Positions 24,457 through 35,291 of a stretch of 64,000 bases of DNA are shown here, piece by piece. Location: assembly GCA_025786725.1 (NCBI GenBank), contig JAHLTZ010000012.1, positions 1 to 64,000 of the forward strand. Direction: 5' to 3'. Position 1 is the stretch's first letter. Each line of letters opens with the position of its first letter. The stretch is from Syncephalis fuscata (lineage: Eukaryota; Zoopagomycota; Zoopagomycetes; Zoopagales; Piptocephalidaceae). Both the position numbers and the translations under genes were made by a program. The notes under the pieces are model-generated. The model saw only the letters and a list, made by a program, of their open reading frames with translations, did no database searches and was not told where the DNA came from.

Positions 24457-27400
24457 GCTAACGTCTTGAAACCGTCGGGTATGCTGTATTTAAAAATAAA
24501 GATATTACACATGGTTAATGTATAAGTCATCAATATACAATAGCACTTACAGCCTATTAATATTAGTATATTGGTGTACACAATACATGGTATATAATTA
24601 GTGCATAAACCAGAAATATACAATATACTTACCTTCTATTATATTAAGGTGTTGTTATACATGGTACATGGTGTAATTAATTTATAGCAGAAATATACAA
24701 TTCTACTTACGGCCTATTAATATTAAGTTGTTGGCGCACATAGCACATCGTATACAATCAGTGGATGATCAATTAATATATAATACCACTTACAAACTAT
24801 TAATATTAGACAATGAATACACATGGTGCATCGTATACAATTAGTGAATGGTCAATCAATGTGCAGTACCACTTACAATCTATTATATTGAGTTGTTGAT
24901 ACACACAACACATGGTATATAATTAGCCAACAGTCAATTAATATACAATATCACTTGCCTCCTATCATATTAAGTTGTTGATGTATACAATACATGTTAC
25001 ATAATTAGTCAATAGTAAATCAATGCATAATACAACTTACTGTCTATTATATTAAGTTAATTCATACAATGAATAGCATGTAATTATTTATAGTCAATTA
25101 ATATACAATACCACTTACCATCTATCATATTAAGTTGTGATGTATACAATACACGTTATATAATTAGTCAATAGTAAATCAATATATAATACAACTTACT
25201 ACCTATTATATTAAATTATTGATGCACACAATGAATAGCATGCGGTTAGTGCATGATCAATCAATATACAATACCACTTACAATCTGTTAGTTTGTTAAC
25301 GCATACATTACATAGTGTATAATTAGTGTATAGTTCATTGATATACAACACCACTTACAATCTATTAATTTGTTAACATACACGGTACATAGCATGTGAT
25401 TAGTATAGTCAGTTAATATACAATACCACTTACCCCCTATTAATATTAAATAGTTGGTACAATCAATCAATAGCATAGTTAATATATAATTAATTAACAC
25501 ATAGTACAACTTACGGCCTATCAGTATTATATAATCAGCACAATCAATCAATAGCACGTGGTTAGTAAGTAAGCAATTAATACATAATATAACTTACGGC
25601 CTATTAATATTAAATAGTTAGTACAATTAGTAAATAGCAAGTTAATGTATAGCCCTTTAATATACAATACCACTTACATTCTATTAATATTAAGTAATCG
25701 GTGCAATCAACAAATAGCATAGTTAGTGTATAGTTAACTAATATACAATACAACTTACTATCTATTAATATTAAATAATTAGTACAATTAGTAAATAGCA
25801 TAGTTAATATATATCCAGTTAATTATAATACAACTTACATCCTATTAATATTAAATAATTGGTACGGTTAGTAAATAGTATAGTTAATGTGCAGTCAGTT
25901 AATATATATTGCCACTTACTGCCTATTAATATTAAATAAATAATACCACCAGTAAATAGCAATTAATATATAGTCAGTCGATATACAATACCACTTACTC
26001 CCTATTAATATTAAATAATTGGTACGAGCAGTAAATAGCATATAATTAGTAAATAACCAATTAATACATAATACAACTTACAAACTATTGATATTAAATA
26101 AGCGGTACAGTCAGTAAATAGTATAGTTAATATATAGTCAATCGATATACAATACAACTTACGATCTATTAATATTAAATAATTGGTATTATTGATAAAT
26201 CGCATAGTTAATGTATAGTCGATTAATATACAATGCCACTTACTCCCTATTAATATTAAATAGTTGGTATCATTAGTAGATAACATAGTTAATATATTGT
26301 TAATTAATATAAAATACCACTTACATTCTATTATATTAAATAATCAGTAAATCAATCAATAGCATGTGGTTAGTGCGTAATCAATTAATATAAAGTACCA
26401 CTTACTATCTATTGATATTAAATAATCGGTACAATCAATCAATAACACGTGATTAATGAGTAATCAATTAATATAAAATACCACTTACGCTCTGTTAATA
26501 TTAAATAATTGGTACAATTAGTAAATAGTATAGTTAATTTATAGTCAGTTAATATACAATATCGCTTACTTTCTATTAATATTAAATAATTGGTACAATC
26601 AGTAAATAGCATAGTTAATGTATGTTCAGTCAATACACAATGCCACTTACTGCCTATTAATATTAAATAAATAATACCATCAATAAATGGCATAATTAAC
26701 GCACAGTCAGTTAATATACAATGCAACTTACTGCCTATTAACGTTAAATTGTTAATCACACAATATGCAATATGTAATTAGCTAATAGTCAGTTAATATA
26801 CAATGCCACTTACATCCTATATCATCAAGTTGTCGATACACATAATAAATAGTATGGAGTGAGTGCTAATCAGTTAATATACAATACAACTTACCATCTA
26901 TGGCATTGGATTATTGATACACACAATAAATCATATATAATTAGTGCATAGAAGTTAATATGCAATAAAAATTACCCCCTATTACAGGAAATTGTTAATA
27001 CCATCAGTAAATAGCATAATTAATGTATAGTCAATCGATATACAATGCCACTTACTGCCTATTAGTATTAAGTTGTTGATACACATAGTGCATAATATAT
27101 AATTAGCTGGTGTTCAATTAATATACAATAACTTACATGCTATCGATATTAAGTTGTTGATATACACGGTGCATGGTATAACATTAGTTTATAGTCAATT
27201 AATACATAATACACCTTACCCTCTATGGCATTAAGTTGTTGATACACACAATACATGGTATATAATTAGTTTATAAGTTAGCAATATGTAATAGCACTTA
27301 CGACCTATTAGTATTAAGTTATTGACACACATGGTGCATAGCATGTAATTAGCTAATGTTTGTTAATATACAATATAACTTACATTTCGCTAATATTAGG

Positions 27401-27880
27401 TTGTTAATGAACACAGTATATGACATACAATTAGTATATGTTCTATTGACATGTAACATAACCTACCAGCTATTGATATTAATTTATTGATGCAACCAGT
27501 AAATAACGTAGTCGATATAGTCAATTAATATGTGATATCACTTACAAACTATTAATAGTAAATAGTTGGTACAATTAGTAAATAGCATGTGATTAGTGAG
27601 TACTTGATTAATATAAAATACTACTTACCTTTTATTAATAGTAAATAGTTGGTACAATCAACAAATAGCATGTGATTAGTGCAGTCAGTTAGTACGCAAC
27701 ACAACTTACTGCCTATTATAATCATGATTTAGGAATACTGTTAGTAAACAAAATTCTATGCTATATTTATTAACATTTCAACATACCACGACGAACTAAG
27801 GCTGGGTTAGCATCCACCATGATTGTAGCGGCTATCAAAGCCACAATGATGGTGCAAACGACGGCAATGGAGAGCTTCAT
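24457..27880 (-). CDS. Secreted six-cysteine peptide encoded by 39 microexons (gene A)
   Basis: Exon 1 (27787-27880) encodes a signal peptide, MKLSIAVVCTIIVALIAA, then NPALVRR, and stops in phase 1. On the minus strand an AG acceptor and a GTAAGT-like donor then recur every ~81 bp, enclosing just 3 nt each time (6 nt once). Lowest coordinate of each microexon: 27710, 27546, 27467, 27384 (6 nt), 27302, 27220, 27137, 27056, 26976, 26895, 26814, 26732, 26651, 26570, 26489, 26406, 26325, 26244, 26163, 26082, 25999, 25920, 25839, 25759, 25678, 25598, 25515, 25434, 25359, 25282, 25200, 25119, 25041, 24959, 24877, 24794, 24711, 24633, 24550. The last exon is 24457-24482 (TAG stop). Joined: 240 nt, 79 residues, no internal stop. 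The mature part has C-x2-C-x3-C-x13-C-x4-C-x5-C (starting KCQACRDGC, ending CQGSYPTVSRR) and is basic. No known family. A unit at 27629 lacks a normal acceptor. Splicing is inferred from sequence only. Confidence 0.8.
24483..27786 (-). repeat. Tandem array of ~81-bp intron-plus-microexon units
   Basis: Forty-one related introns of about 67-81 nt lie head to tail. The minus-strand consensus starts GTAAGTGGTATTGTATATTAA and ends near TTTAATATTAATAG, with ACTAATTGTACC-like words before the end. The intron bodies are clearly related to one another, most strongly between 25430 and 26760, while the three bases between them differ from unit to unit. Variant donors are GCAAGT (24953-24958), GTAAGC (26564-26569), GTAATT (26970-26975), GTAAGG (27214-27219) and GTAGGT (27461-27466). 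The pattern is what tandem duplication of an intron carrying a minimal exon would leave. Confidence 0.85.
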
Positions 27881-28017
27881 GATGATATTGATTTGTTAAG
27901 ACAAACAAATAAAAGAGATCGTAGAGTGTGGGTGGTATAAAGTGGAGAGTAGTGCGTGTATAGCAAGAAGTAGAGTGTAATGATGATATCGCAGTTGGTT
28001 GTGTGTATTTTGTGGAC

Positions 28018-28027
28018 TATTTATACT
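28018..28027 (-). promoter_or_regulatory. TATA-like box upstream of gene A
   Basis: The minus strand reads GTATAAATAG about 140 bp upstream of the ATG at 27880. The related gene B has a similar AT core (CCTAAATAGG) about 115 bp upstream of its ATG. The position suits a core promoter element, but this is motif-based inference only. Confidence 0.4.
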
Positions 28028-28164
28028 TATGATTATGCCGAAATGCTAGTATACTGCAGTATACGAGATATACCATTAATGTGTAGTATGGACCAATAAA
28101 GCAATCCGAATAATGGTTTGAGGTGTGCGTGTACTAATAGCTTCGTGGCGTGATAGCATGCTTT

Positions 28165-28730
28165 CCAGTCTTGGTTTCAACCTACCCAGTTTTGATTTTA
28201 ACCTGCTCGGCATTTACACAAATGACGCGGCAATCCCAATCAGTAGTGCATATGAAATAGGGGCATGTACGTCATCCTGTATTTTCTATTACATGGTCTA
28301 ACTATTTGGTAAAAGTAAGATATTGTTTGGTTTTTGAAAAACGATAATAATGTCTTTTCTGTTGCTTCCACCGAATGACTTGGTCTCCAATATCTGCATG
28401 CATACAAAATAGCGCATAACCTACCCGGTCTATACTTCAACTTGACCAGCCTTAGTTTTAACGACCTGCCCAGTTTTTATTTCAATCTGCTAGTCATTTG
28501 CGCAAATGATGTAACAGTGTTTATAATCCAATACGTATGGGATAAGACTAGGCATACTAGCATGTGTTTTCTATTACACGGTCTAAACACTTGGTAAAAA
28601 CAAGTATATTGCTTGGTTTTGTAGAAACAATAATGATGTCTTTGCTACCATTTCTACCAATGCGGTCCTCAATATCTGCATGCATACAGAATAGCACACA
28701 ATACTGACGCAAAAACAAGCTTAATGTATT
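28165..28730. repeat. Diverged tandem duplication, ~285-bp unit
   Basis: Two copies start near 28165 and 28447. Both run through TTTTAAC-CTGC, CATTTrCrCAAATGA, TTTTCTATTACA-GGTCTAA and CAATATCTGCATGCATACA, in the same order and orientation. It lies just upstream of microexon gene A. No coding capacity was recognised; the 66-codon minus frame at 28240-28440 is not conserved in the second copy. Confidence 0.7.
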
Positions 28731-29957
28731 AAACTGGTATTTTTATATAGATTTTTACTACCATACATAGGTCAGCCATAATTCCTTAAATTATAAAATG
28801 TGTTGATTGGTACATGTATGCATTTCATTCGACACTATGCCCATTGTTATGGGATAATCATTGTTTTGAATTCACAAATACATCACATCCAGGCATATCA
28901 TGCTACATGTGGTGCAACCATCAGCATTTAGAGGGCGGCTAATTCGAATCACCTGAAACTGCCTATACAATAAGTACTGTTTGTATCATGATGTATCACA
29001 GCATTTTGAGCAGTGAAACACACCAACAAGTCATCTTCGCCACCAGTTTCAGCTGTAAACTAGATTTTATTGGCTAAACTACACGCAATGCAATATGCAG
29101 ATACTAGACTAGACACAATAGAAAGTACTAACCAAATACCAGCAGTTTCGAGTGCATAGTGGTAATAGATTGCATATTAACTAGTAATCGTCTAGAGCTC
29201 AGGTACTGTTCAAACTACTAAAAATAATTTTGACAAAAATTCAAAAATTGCATACAGAAAAGCAAGTCAAAGCAGAAACCAATAGAAAAACAATTGGCAG
29301 CTTGAAGGCTTACTGGTTTGGCTTACAGCAAATCATTATTGTCATACCATGTTAGGCTGTGTTTATCACCGACCTAACTATTAATGATGCAGCTAGAATG
29401 ATAGCGCTAAACGAAAGTAAAGCATGAAAGCAAAGCATTGTACATAGCATTCAATAAAACTTCAAATACACACATGCTGTTATGCTTTGGATTCTATAAG
29501 GGGAATACTTGAGGGAAGGGTGAATGGATAAGGGGAAATCAGACAATAGCGGATGATATTGTCAACAAATGTCTATTCATGAGAGCATTGACCAGTTAAA
29601 ATAAGGATTGATATAGTTATATATCACAAGCAATGATTTCATGCTGTTTTAAGTTATCAAACAGAAGAAAAAAAAACATTTATTTGATCGAAATGCGCGT
29701 TCAGAACCATTATTTCATTCATTTGTTACATAAAAGCATGTACAGCTAAAGCAAATAGTAAAGTATTATTGAAGCCATTCTCAATTATAAAATATACAGT
29801 TTATACTATGTGTAAATGCGCAGCAATACAATATCATATATTGTACCAAACAGGTATCAGTTTTATTGTTATAATGTCGGTCATCTATTTAATTCACTTG
29901 ACAATAAAAATTACAGGATGTTGTTACGGTACAGAATTACAGTATTATGGTTGCCTA
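28731..29957. other. Intergenic DNA, no gene seen
   Basis: No frame with domain-like composition on either strand. The 71-codon plus frame at 29769-29984 runs into the direct repeat and is not supported. Confidence 0.45.
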
Positions 29958-30433
29958 ATTATCTACCATGCAATTAATCCATGATATCCACCATGTAATC
30001 AAATAGCATGCTAACGATAACATGTGAATAGCCACGACAACCATATACTAAATAGTAGTACTAACGATTATAAACAAACAGCTACCCAAGGACACAGTTA
30101 GTAAATACTTGTTATTCACTGACATATGAGCGACCACATGGACAAGACTCAAGTTCCATTAACAATAATATTTACTATAAAATGCTAGCTTTATTGGAAT
30201 TATAATAAATATATGTGTTTGATTCTATATTTTTTCTTTGCTTTAGTTACAAGTGTTATTTAGTTATTAAAAGCCTAACTGTGGTAATCGATAGTTAAAC
30301 AGAAGAATCATTTATTGTTTATGTTATAATAGCATTAAATTCATATCATACTAATTTAAGCAATTGATTAGTAGCTACTAACGCTTGGGCGATAGAAGTA
30401 AGCGTGAATAAGACGGTAGCTATTAAGTTGTTA
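29958..30433 (+). repeat. Right copy of the ~480-bp direct repeat
   Basis: Matches 23426-23905 in the same orientation with only a few differences in the core. Together the copies bound a ~6.5-kb segment carrying gene A. Confidence 0.9.
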
Positions 30434-31290
30434 GTCATCACATCATGTCATTCTTATTACATTCATTGTTCTGGTGACGACACTATTCGATAGCCATATT
30501 TGCATTTATGCAACTAATTTTTACTCTTTGCACCAGTATTCATATATTCTTTTTGATTGTTCATTTGAATTTGTAATATTATAAATTTTAATTAATTAAA
30601 AAAAGTTTTCTAAATCTTGACTTATTGCTACAACTTCAGTATTAATAAAAACAACAACTAAAAGAGCAAAATCAAATGCATTTTTTATATTGAATTATAA
30701 CTTCAACAACGGTCATATTACACCGTAATGATATTAATAGGATAGACTATCTGACACTGCTTGTAATTTACTAGTTGTGTTTATAATTCAATTAAAATAC
30801 ACATTTAAATTCATAATTGCTTATTTGGCTATAGAGAATAAATTTGGATACTTGTATAATAAATCGCCATTAGATTTACCATTTTGCTACATGCTATTTG
30901 CACACTTGAGTATTATTACTATTTGATTTACTAAGCACATATAAATAATCCACATGGTATGCAAACATAACTGTATAATTTACACACCAAATAATAAGCA
31001 AATGGCTGTCTATATCCACATGCTAATTACTACACCAATAATGCCATTCACCCATTTATTCGAGTATTCAGTTGAGTGTTATTTCTAATATATTCTATTT
31101 AATTTTCCGATAGCTGTATATTAGAGCAATTTATTAACCAATAAATAAACATGGTTTTTATTTCGCATGAATTTGTATACGGTAGATAAAGGTACTTGGC
31201 GGCTAATGATACTTGTTGGCCATATATACGCTAAAAACACACGGCTTTAACCTTAATTGCATTTCTTTACCGGCCAGTCATGCTTATTGT
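30434..31290. other. Intergenic DNA downstream of gene B
   Basis: AT-rich, with no gene recognised. It holds the presumed 3' untranslated region of gene B on the minus strand. Confidence 0.45.
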
Positions 31291-32683
31291 TTAATGATCT
31301 GGAACACATACTGCAATATCAAATTTGTAATGTTATTTGCTAGTTAGTATTGGGTATTTGGTTGGTATTCTAACATACCGTCCTCTATATTTAATATTTA
31401 TCCATGAGTGATAATGAATAAGATAAAATAATTAGGCTTTTATAATAGTTGCTTACCAGTTTCCGGTACTAGTTTCCATGATTATACCAAGAAGCATTAT
31501 TTATTAGTGTTTGGGATATAATTTTATAATTTGACTCACAGCCTATTATTTTTAATTAATGGTTATGGTATTTGTTAGTACTAGTAAATGTATTCTAAAA
31601 TTACTTAGGTTTTAGCTTACACGGTGCTAATATTAATTTAACAAATATGACATTGAAAAAATGCAATATTAGTAACTTGCACGAGCAATTTACAGTGTAA
31701 CTTACGGCCTAGTAGTAATTTATTAGCATGATGGTAAGCAAATTGTTATTAAATCCAATAGTTGCTAAATAAATTAACTTACATGCTGTTGGTAATGATG
31801 TAAAATACTACAAGTTAATATGCTATCTTAATGTTTTATTTTGAACTTACGCGCTATTGGTATTAATTTATGGTATGTAATATTAGTAGGTATTATACTA
31901 TTAAATGTTTTGTATCAACTAATCAAAAAAACATCTTACCAACTTTTGAATTGAATTAAAAGGGCCATAATATTAAATATTCTTGATTAAAATTTTCCAT
32001 AAAGTATAATAATTTAACTTACCAACTAAAATAATCATTTAGGGATTACATTTGAATAATCATTCTTATTTAGTACATACATCTCACTTAAATAATCCAA
32101 CTTACAACCTATTGGTATTAACAGGTCAGTATCATGCGAATAAATAAATAACACATAGTATACAACTTACATTGTATTGGTTCTAATGGTTATAGTATTG
32201 ATGATTATTTACAGTTAACAATCTAAATTAATAGTTTAAACAAGACTTATTACCACCTATTGACATATACATTTATGTATATATATATGCATTACAATAG
32301 CAATACGTTAGTTAGTAGAATAATGTTTATTAGCCTATATCTTACATTCTTTTGTATTTGTCAACCGCATTTACATATATTTGATTAGCTAAAGCTTAAT
32401 AGCCAAAAAATGCAACCTACTTTGGACTTTTGTAGTGAATTAATGCAACGTTTGGAAGTATTATTTCATTAGTTATCAAATAAATATGTAAATTGTAATA
32501 GCACACCTTTTTCAATTCTCCCTATTAAATTAATCACCATCAATACAAGTTAATATAATTGCAGAGCCGCTATAGCTGTGTCGTACCATTGCAGACTTCG
32601 GCAGGAACGGCCTCTATTATAGTCGCACCTACTGCGAGGAAGACAGTAATAAGAGTGCAGATAGTAGCAACTGAGATCTTCAT
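31291..32683 (-). CDS. Secreted six-cysteine peptide encoded by microexons (gene B)
   Basis: Exon 1 (32587-32683) encodes a signal peptide similar to that of gene A (MKISVATICTLITVFLAVGA) and ends in phase 1 within VPAEVCN-G. Fifteen internal exons follow, all multiples of 3 and all phase 1: 32507-32521, 32421-32426, 32346-32348, 32254-32256, 32171-32182, 32106-32108, 32023-32025, 31940-31942, 31851-31853, 31783-31785, 31706-31708, 31621-31626, 31540-31542, 31457-31468, 31379-31384. The last exon is 31291-31310 (TAA). Introns are 62-89 nt, all GT-AG. The joined 201 nt give 66 residues without an internal stop. After the signal sequence the cysteine pattern is C-x9-C-x4-C-x4-C-x2-C-x7-C, with the stretches KCEPIQCFVAPCPPC and VCVPDH. 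The exon 1 donor (GTACGA) and the acceptors at 32427 and 31943 (AAAAG) are weak, so those joins are less certain. No known family. Confidence 0.72.
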
Positions 32684-32795
32684 GATGATACTGGCCTTGT
32701 AGAGCAGCTAATGGAACGAGAATGGCAATTGATAATAGGTGGTGAAAGCTAAAAAAGCAAAGGTGATGATTCTTTAACAACTAACAAAAACATGG

Positions 32796-32805
32796 CCTAT
32801 TTAGG
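32796..32805 (-). promoter_or_regulatory. TATA-like box upstream of gene B
   Basis: The minus strand reads CCTAAATAGG about 115 bp upstream of the ATG at 32683. It shares the TAAATAG core with the box upstream of gene A. Inference from motif and spacing only. Confidence 0.35.
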
Positions 32806-33403
32806 TCTTTTTGTTATGATGGGCTGCTGCATGGCTGCTCTTTACGCGTTATGCTGATGCGTGGATGAATTGCAAACGCATGATTTACGCGAATAGAAAC
32901 TGTCCACATGGCATCATAACAGGTATATGTCTAAACTAGTAACTCATTTAAAAAGGTTCCATATGTTTTTTGAATATCGTTTTTACTATTTAGCCTTGGA
33001 TCTACCATTCGTAGCTGTATAAGCTTTGGTGTGTTAGTTTGTAGTAAAGTTTTGTTTACAGGATATGCTACTAATATTGTTTTTGCTGTTGTTATTACGC
33101 AACTAATTTAAATCTTATATATATTATAATATTTAACTTTATATTTTAATAAACATCTGCAACTGCTATTATCCAGATAAATATCATTATGCGAATATAC
33201 AGACAGAATAGCAATTCACATACGATATATAAACTGCTCATTGGTTATAATGACATTATGTTTGTTTTTTATATAAACATTTAAAACATATTAGCCTGCC
33301 ATTGATTTATTGTTATTGTTATTGTTATTGTTATTGTTATTTCAAAACATTATTTATTTCATAAATCCAGCTGCAATTAGTATCTAGTACTCAATAGCAG
33401 TAC
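32806..33403. other. Intergenic DNA with a hexanucleotide microsatellite
   Basis: A TTATTG tandem repeat of about five to six units lies at roughly 33307-33342, just past the 3' end of the acyl-CoA dehydrogenase gene. No gene recognised. Confidence 0.6.
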
Positions 33404-34941
33404 TTATAGTTTAGCATTGTTGCGCTTTGCCGCACGCTCACGAAGCTCCTTAACACGACGCAACTCCAATCGGCCAATCTGTGCAATATGCACGGCATCC
33501 GGTCCATCGGCCAAACGAAGCGTACGCATACCAGCCCACAACATTGGCAATTCAACATCGCCGTTAACACCAGCACCGCCGTGTATTTGAATGGCACGAT
33601 CGAGACATTTAAACTGATGTTTGGCACAATAACCTTAACCATGGCAATTTCCTTAAGAGCATGCTTGGCACCAACACGATCAATCATATCGGCCGCCTTA
33701 AGCACCAACTGACGTGCCTGATCAATCTCCATGCGTGACTGAGCAATTTCAGCGATAACAGTGCCGTGTTCTGCTAGCTTCTTGCCAAATGTTTCACGCT
33801 CTGTAGCACGCAACAACATGCTGTCAATAGCACGCTCAGCTACACCAATAGCACGCATACAATGATGAATACGGCCTAGATGATCAAATTCATATTGATG
33901 GTTAGAAACAGCGCTATAACATCAATGCTAATGATGACGACTTACCTGGTCCAAGTCGGCCCTGGATAATTTCAAAACCACGTCCTTCACCCAGTACTAG
34001 ATTTTCTTTTGGAACAAATACATTTTCAAACAATATTTCACAATGGCCAATGGGAGCATCATCATAGCCGAATACAGTCAATGGACGCACAACTGTAACG
34101 CCGGGAGCGTCGCGAGGTATAAGTACAATAGACTGACGACGATGTACACTGGGGTTGGTGGGATCGGTCATACCCATGGCGATAAAGACGCTGCAGCGAG
34201 GATCGCCAGCACCGCTAATCCACCACTTGCGGCCCGTCACTGTGTAGCCACGACCATCGGCCGTCTTTGTGATGGCCATTCGGATGTTGGTGGCATCTGA
34301 TGAGGCGACGGCAGGCTCAGTCATGGCAAATGCCGAGCGGATTTCACCGGCAAGCAATGGCTTCAACCAGCGCTCTTTTTGTGCAGGTGAGCCGTATTTT
34401 GCCAACACTTCCATATTACCCGTGTCTGGGGCAGAGCAATTGCAAGCCTATAACATAAACAAGCCATTAATAAACATAGTATTATTCTTCATTACTCTAT
34501 TTACCTCTGGTGCAATGTTAATGCTACGGCCCATAATCTCACAGAGTGGTGCGTATTCCAAGTTGGTGAGACCGGCTCCTTCTGGATACTCCTTCGGCAA
34601 GAACAGGTTCCATAGGCCGAGTTCGCGTGCACGTTTCTTAAGCTTCTCCATAATAGGCGGAATCACCTATGTTGACAATGGCCGTTCCATTAGATTAAAT
34701 ATGACTTATAGACAGCCACTCTATGCTTACCTTCCAGCGTTGGTCGCCCTTGCCAATCTGCTCCTCGTAAATCTTTTCGGCTGGAAGGCACTCATTCTAT
34801 ACAGTAGGTCAAATTGTAAGTATTATAGTCAGTTATTTGCTGGTAAATACCAGCTGAGAAAATGCCATCACTTACTTCTACAAATTCCGTGAGCACTTTT
34901 GCGAGCTTCTGCACGCGCTCAGACTGTTGAGAAATATCCAT
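33404..34941 (-). CDS. Acyl-CoA dehydrogenase, ACAD10/11-like, with peroxisomal targeting signal
   Basis: FAD flavoprotein oxidising acyl-CoA at the alpha-beta bond. Start at the ATG at 34939-34941 ([17 protein letters not shown]), then short exons encoding [12 protein letters not shown] and [16 protein letters not shown]. The central beta domain shows [18 protein letters not shown] and [17 protein letters not shown]. The C-terminal helical domain shows [26 protein letters not shown] and, after a frame break, [20 protein letters not shown]. The protein ends RNNAKL; A-K-L fits the PTS1 consensus, so a peroxisomal location is likely. There is no kinase (APH) domain, unlike animal ACAD10/11. A single-base deletion near 33619 (CCAAACAT, where CCAAAACAT is expected) splits the last domain. 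At least five exons, GT-AG. Confidence 0.92.
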
Positions 34942-35291
34942 AATGACGGTTCAAATGGTAGAAAAGAGGTGGAGAAAACAATGCGCAAGAAGGTAAACGT
35001 AGGCCTGCAAATATAAGTGGGGTGTGGGAAGAACTCACTGACGTTGGCAGTATGGTGTTTATAAATACGTCGTACTGACACTACGGAGACGGCACTTATC
35101 GGCACCGAAGAAGCCGACTGAACAACAAAAGCAACTGGCAAGGTCGTTTCCTATAGGATAAAACTCTTTATTCCCAGTAATTACTGGTTATAACTGCATG
35201 GATATAACAATATTGGGGCTGTTACCAGCTAGATAGCAATAATAGCAAGATCATTATCAGTGATTTGAATGATGTAAAATAATGTTATTTT
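34942..35291. other. Intergenic, promoter side of the acyl-CoA dehydrogenase gene
   Basis: About 350 bp. No supported gene. Presumably carries the promoter of the minus-strand gene that starts at 34941. Confidence 0.4.

Noticed and set aside
24550-27712. Regularly spaced array, at first sight CRISPR-like (period ~81 bp)
   Set aside because: The organism is eukaryotic, the units are diverged along their length, there is no repeat/spacer division, and each unit carries splice donor and acceptor signals in one orientation.
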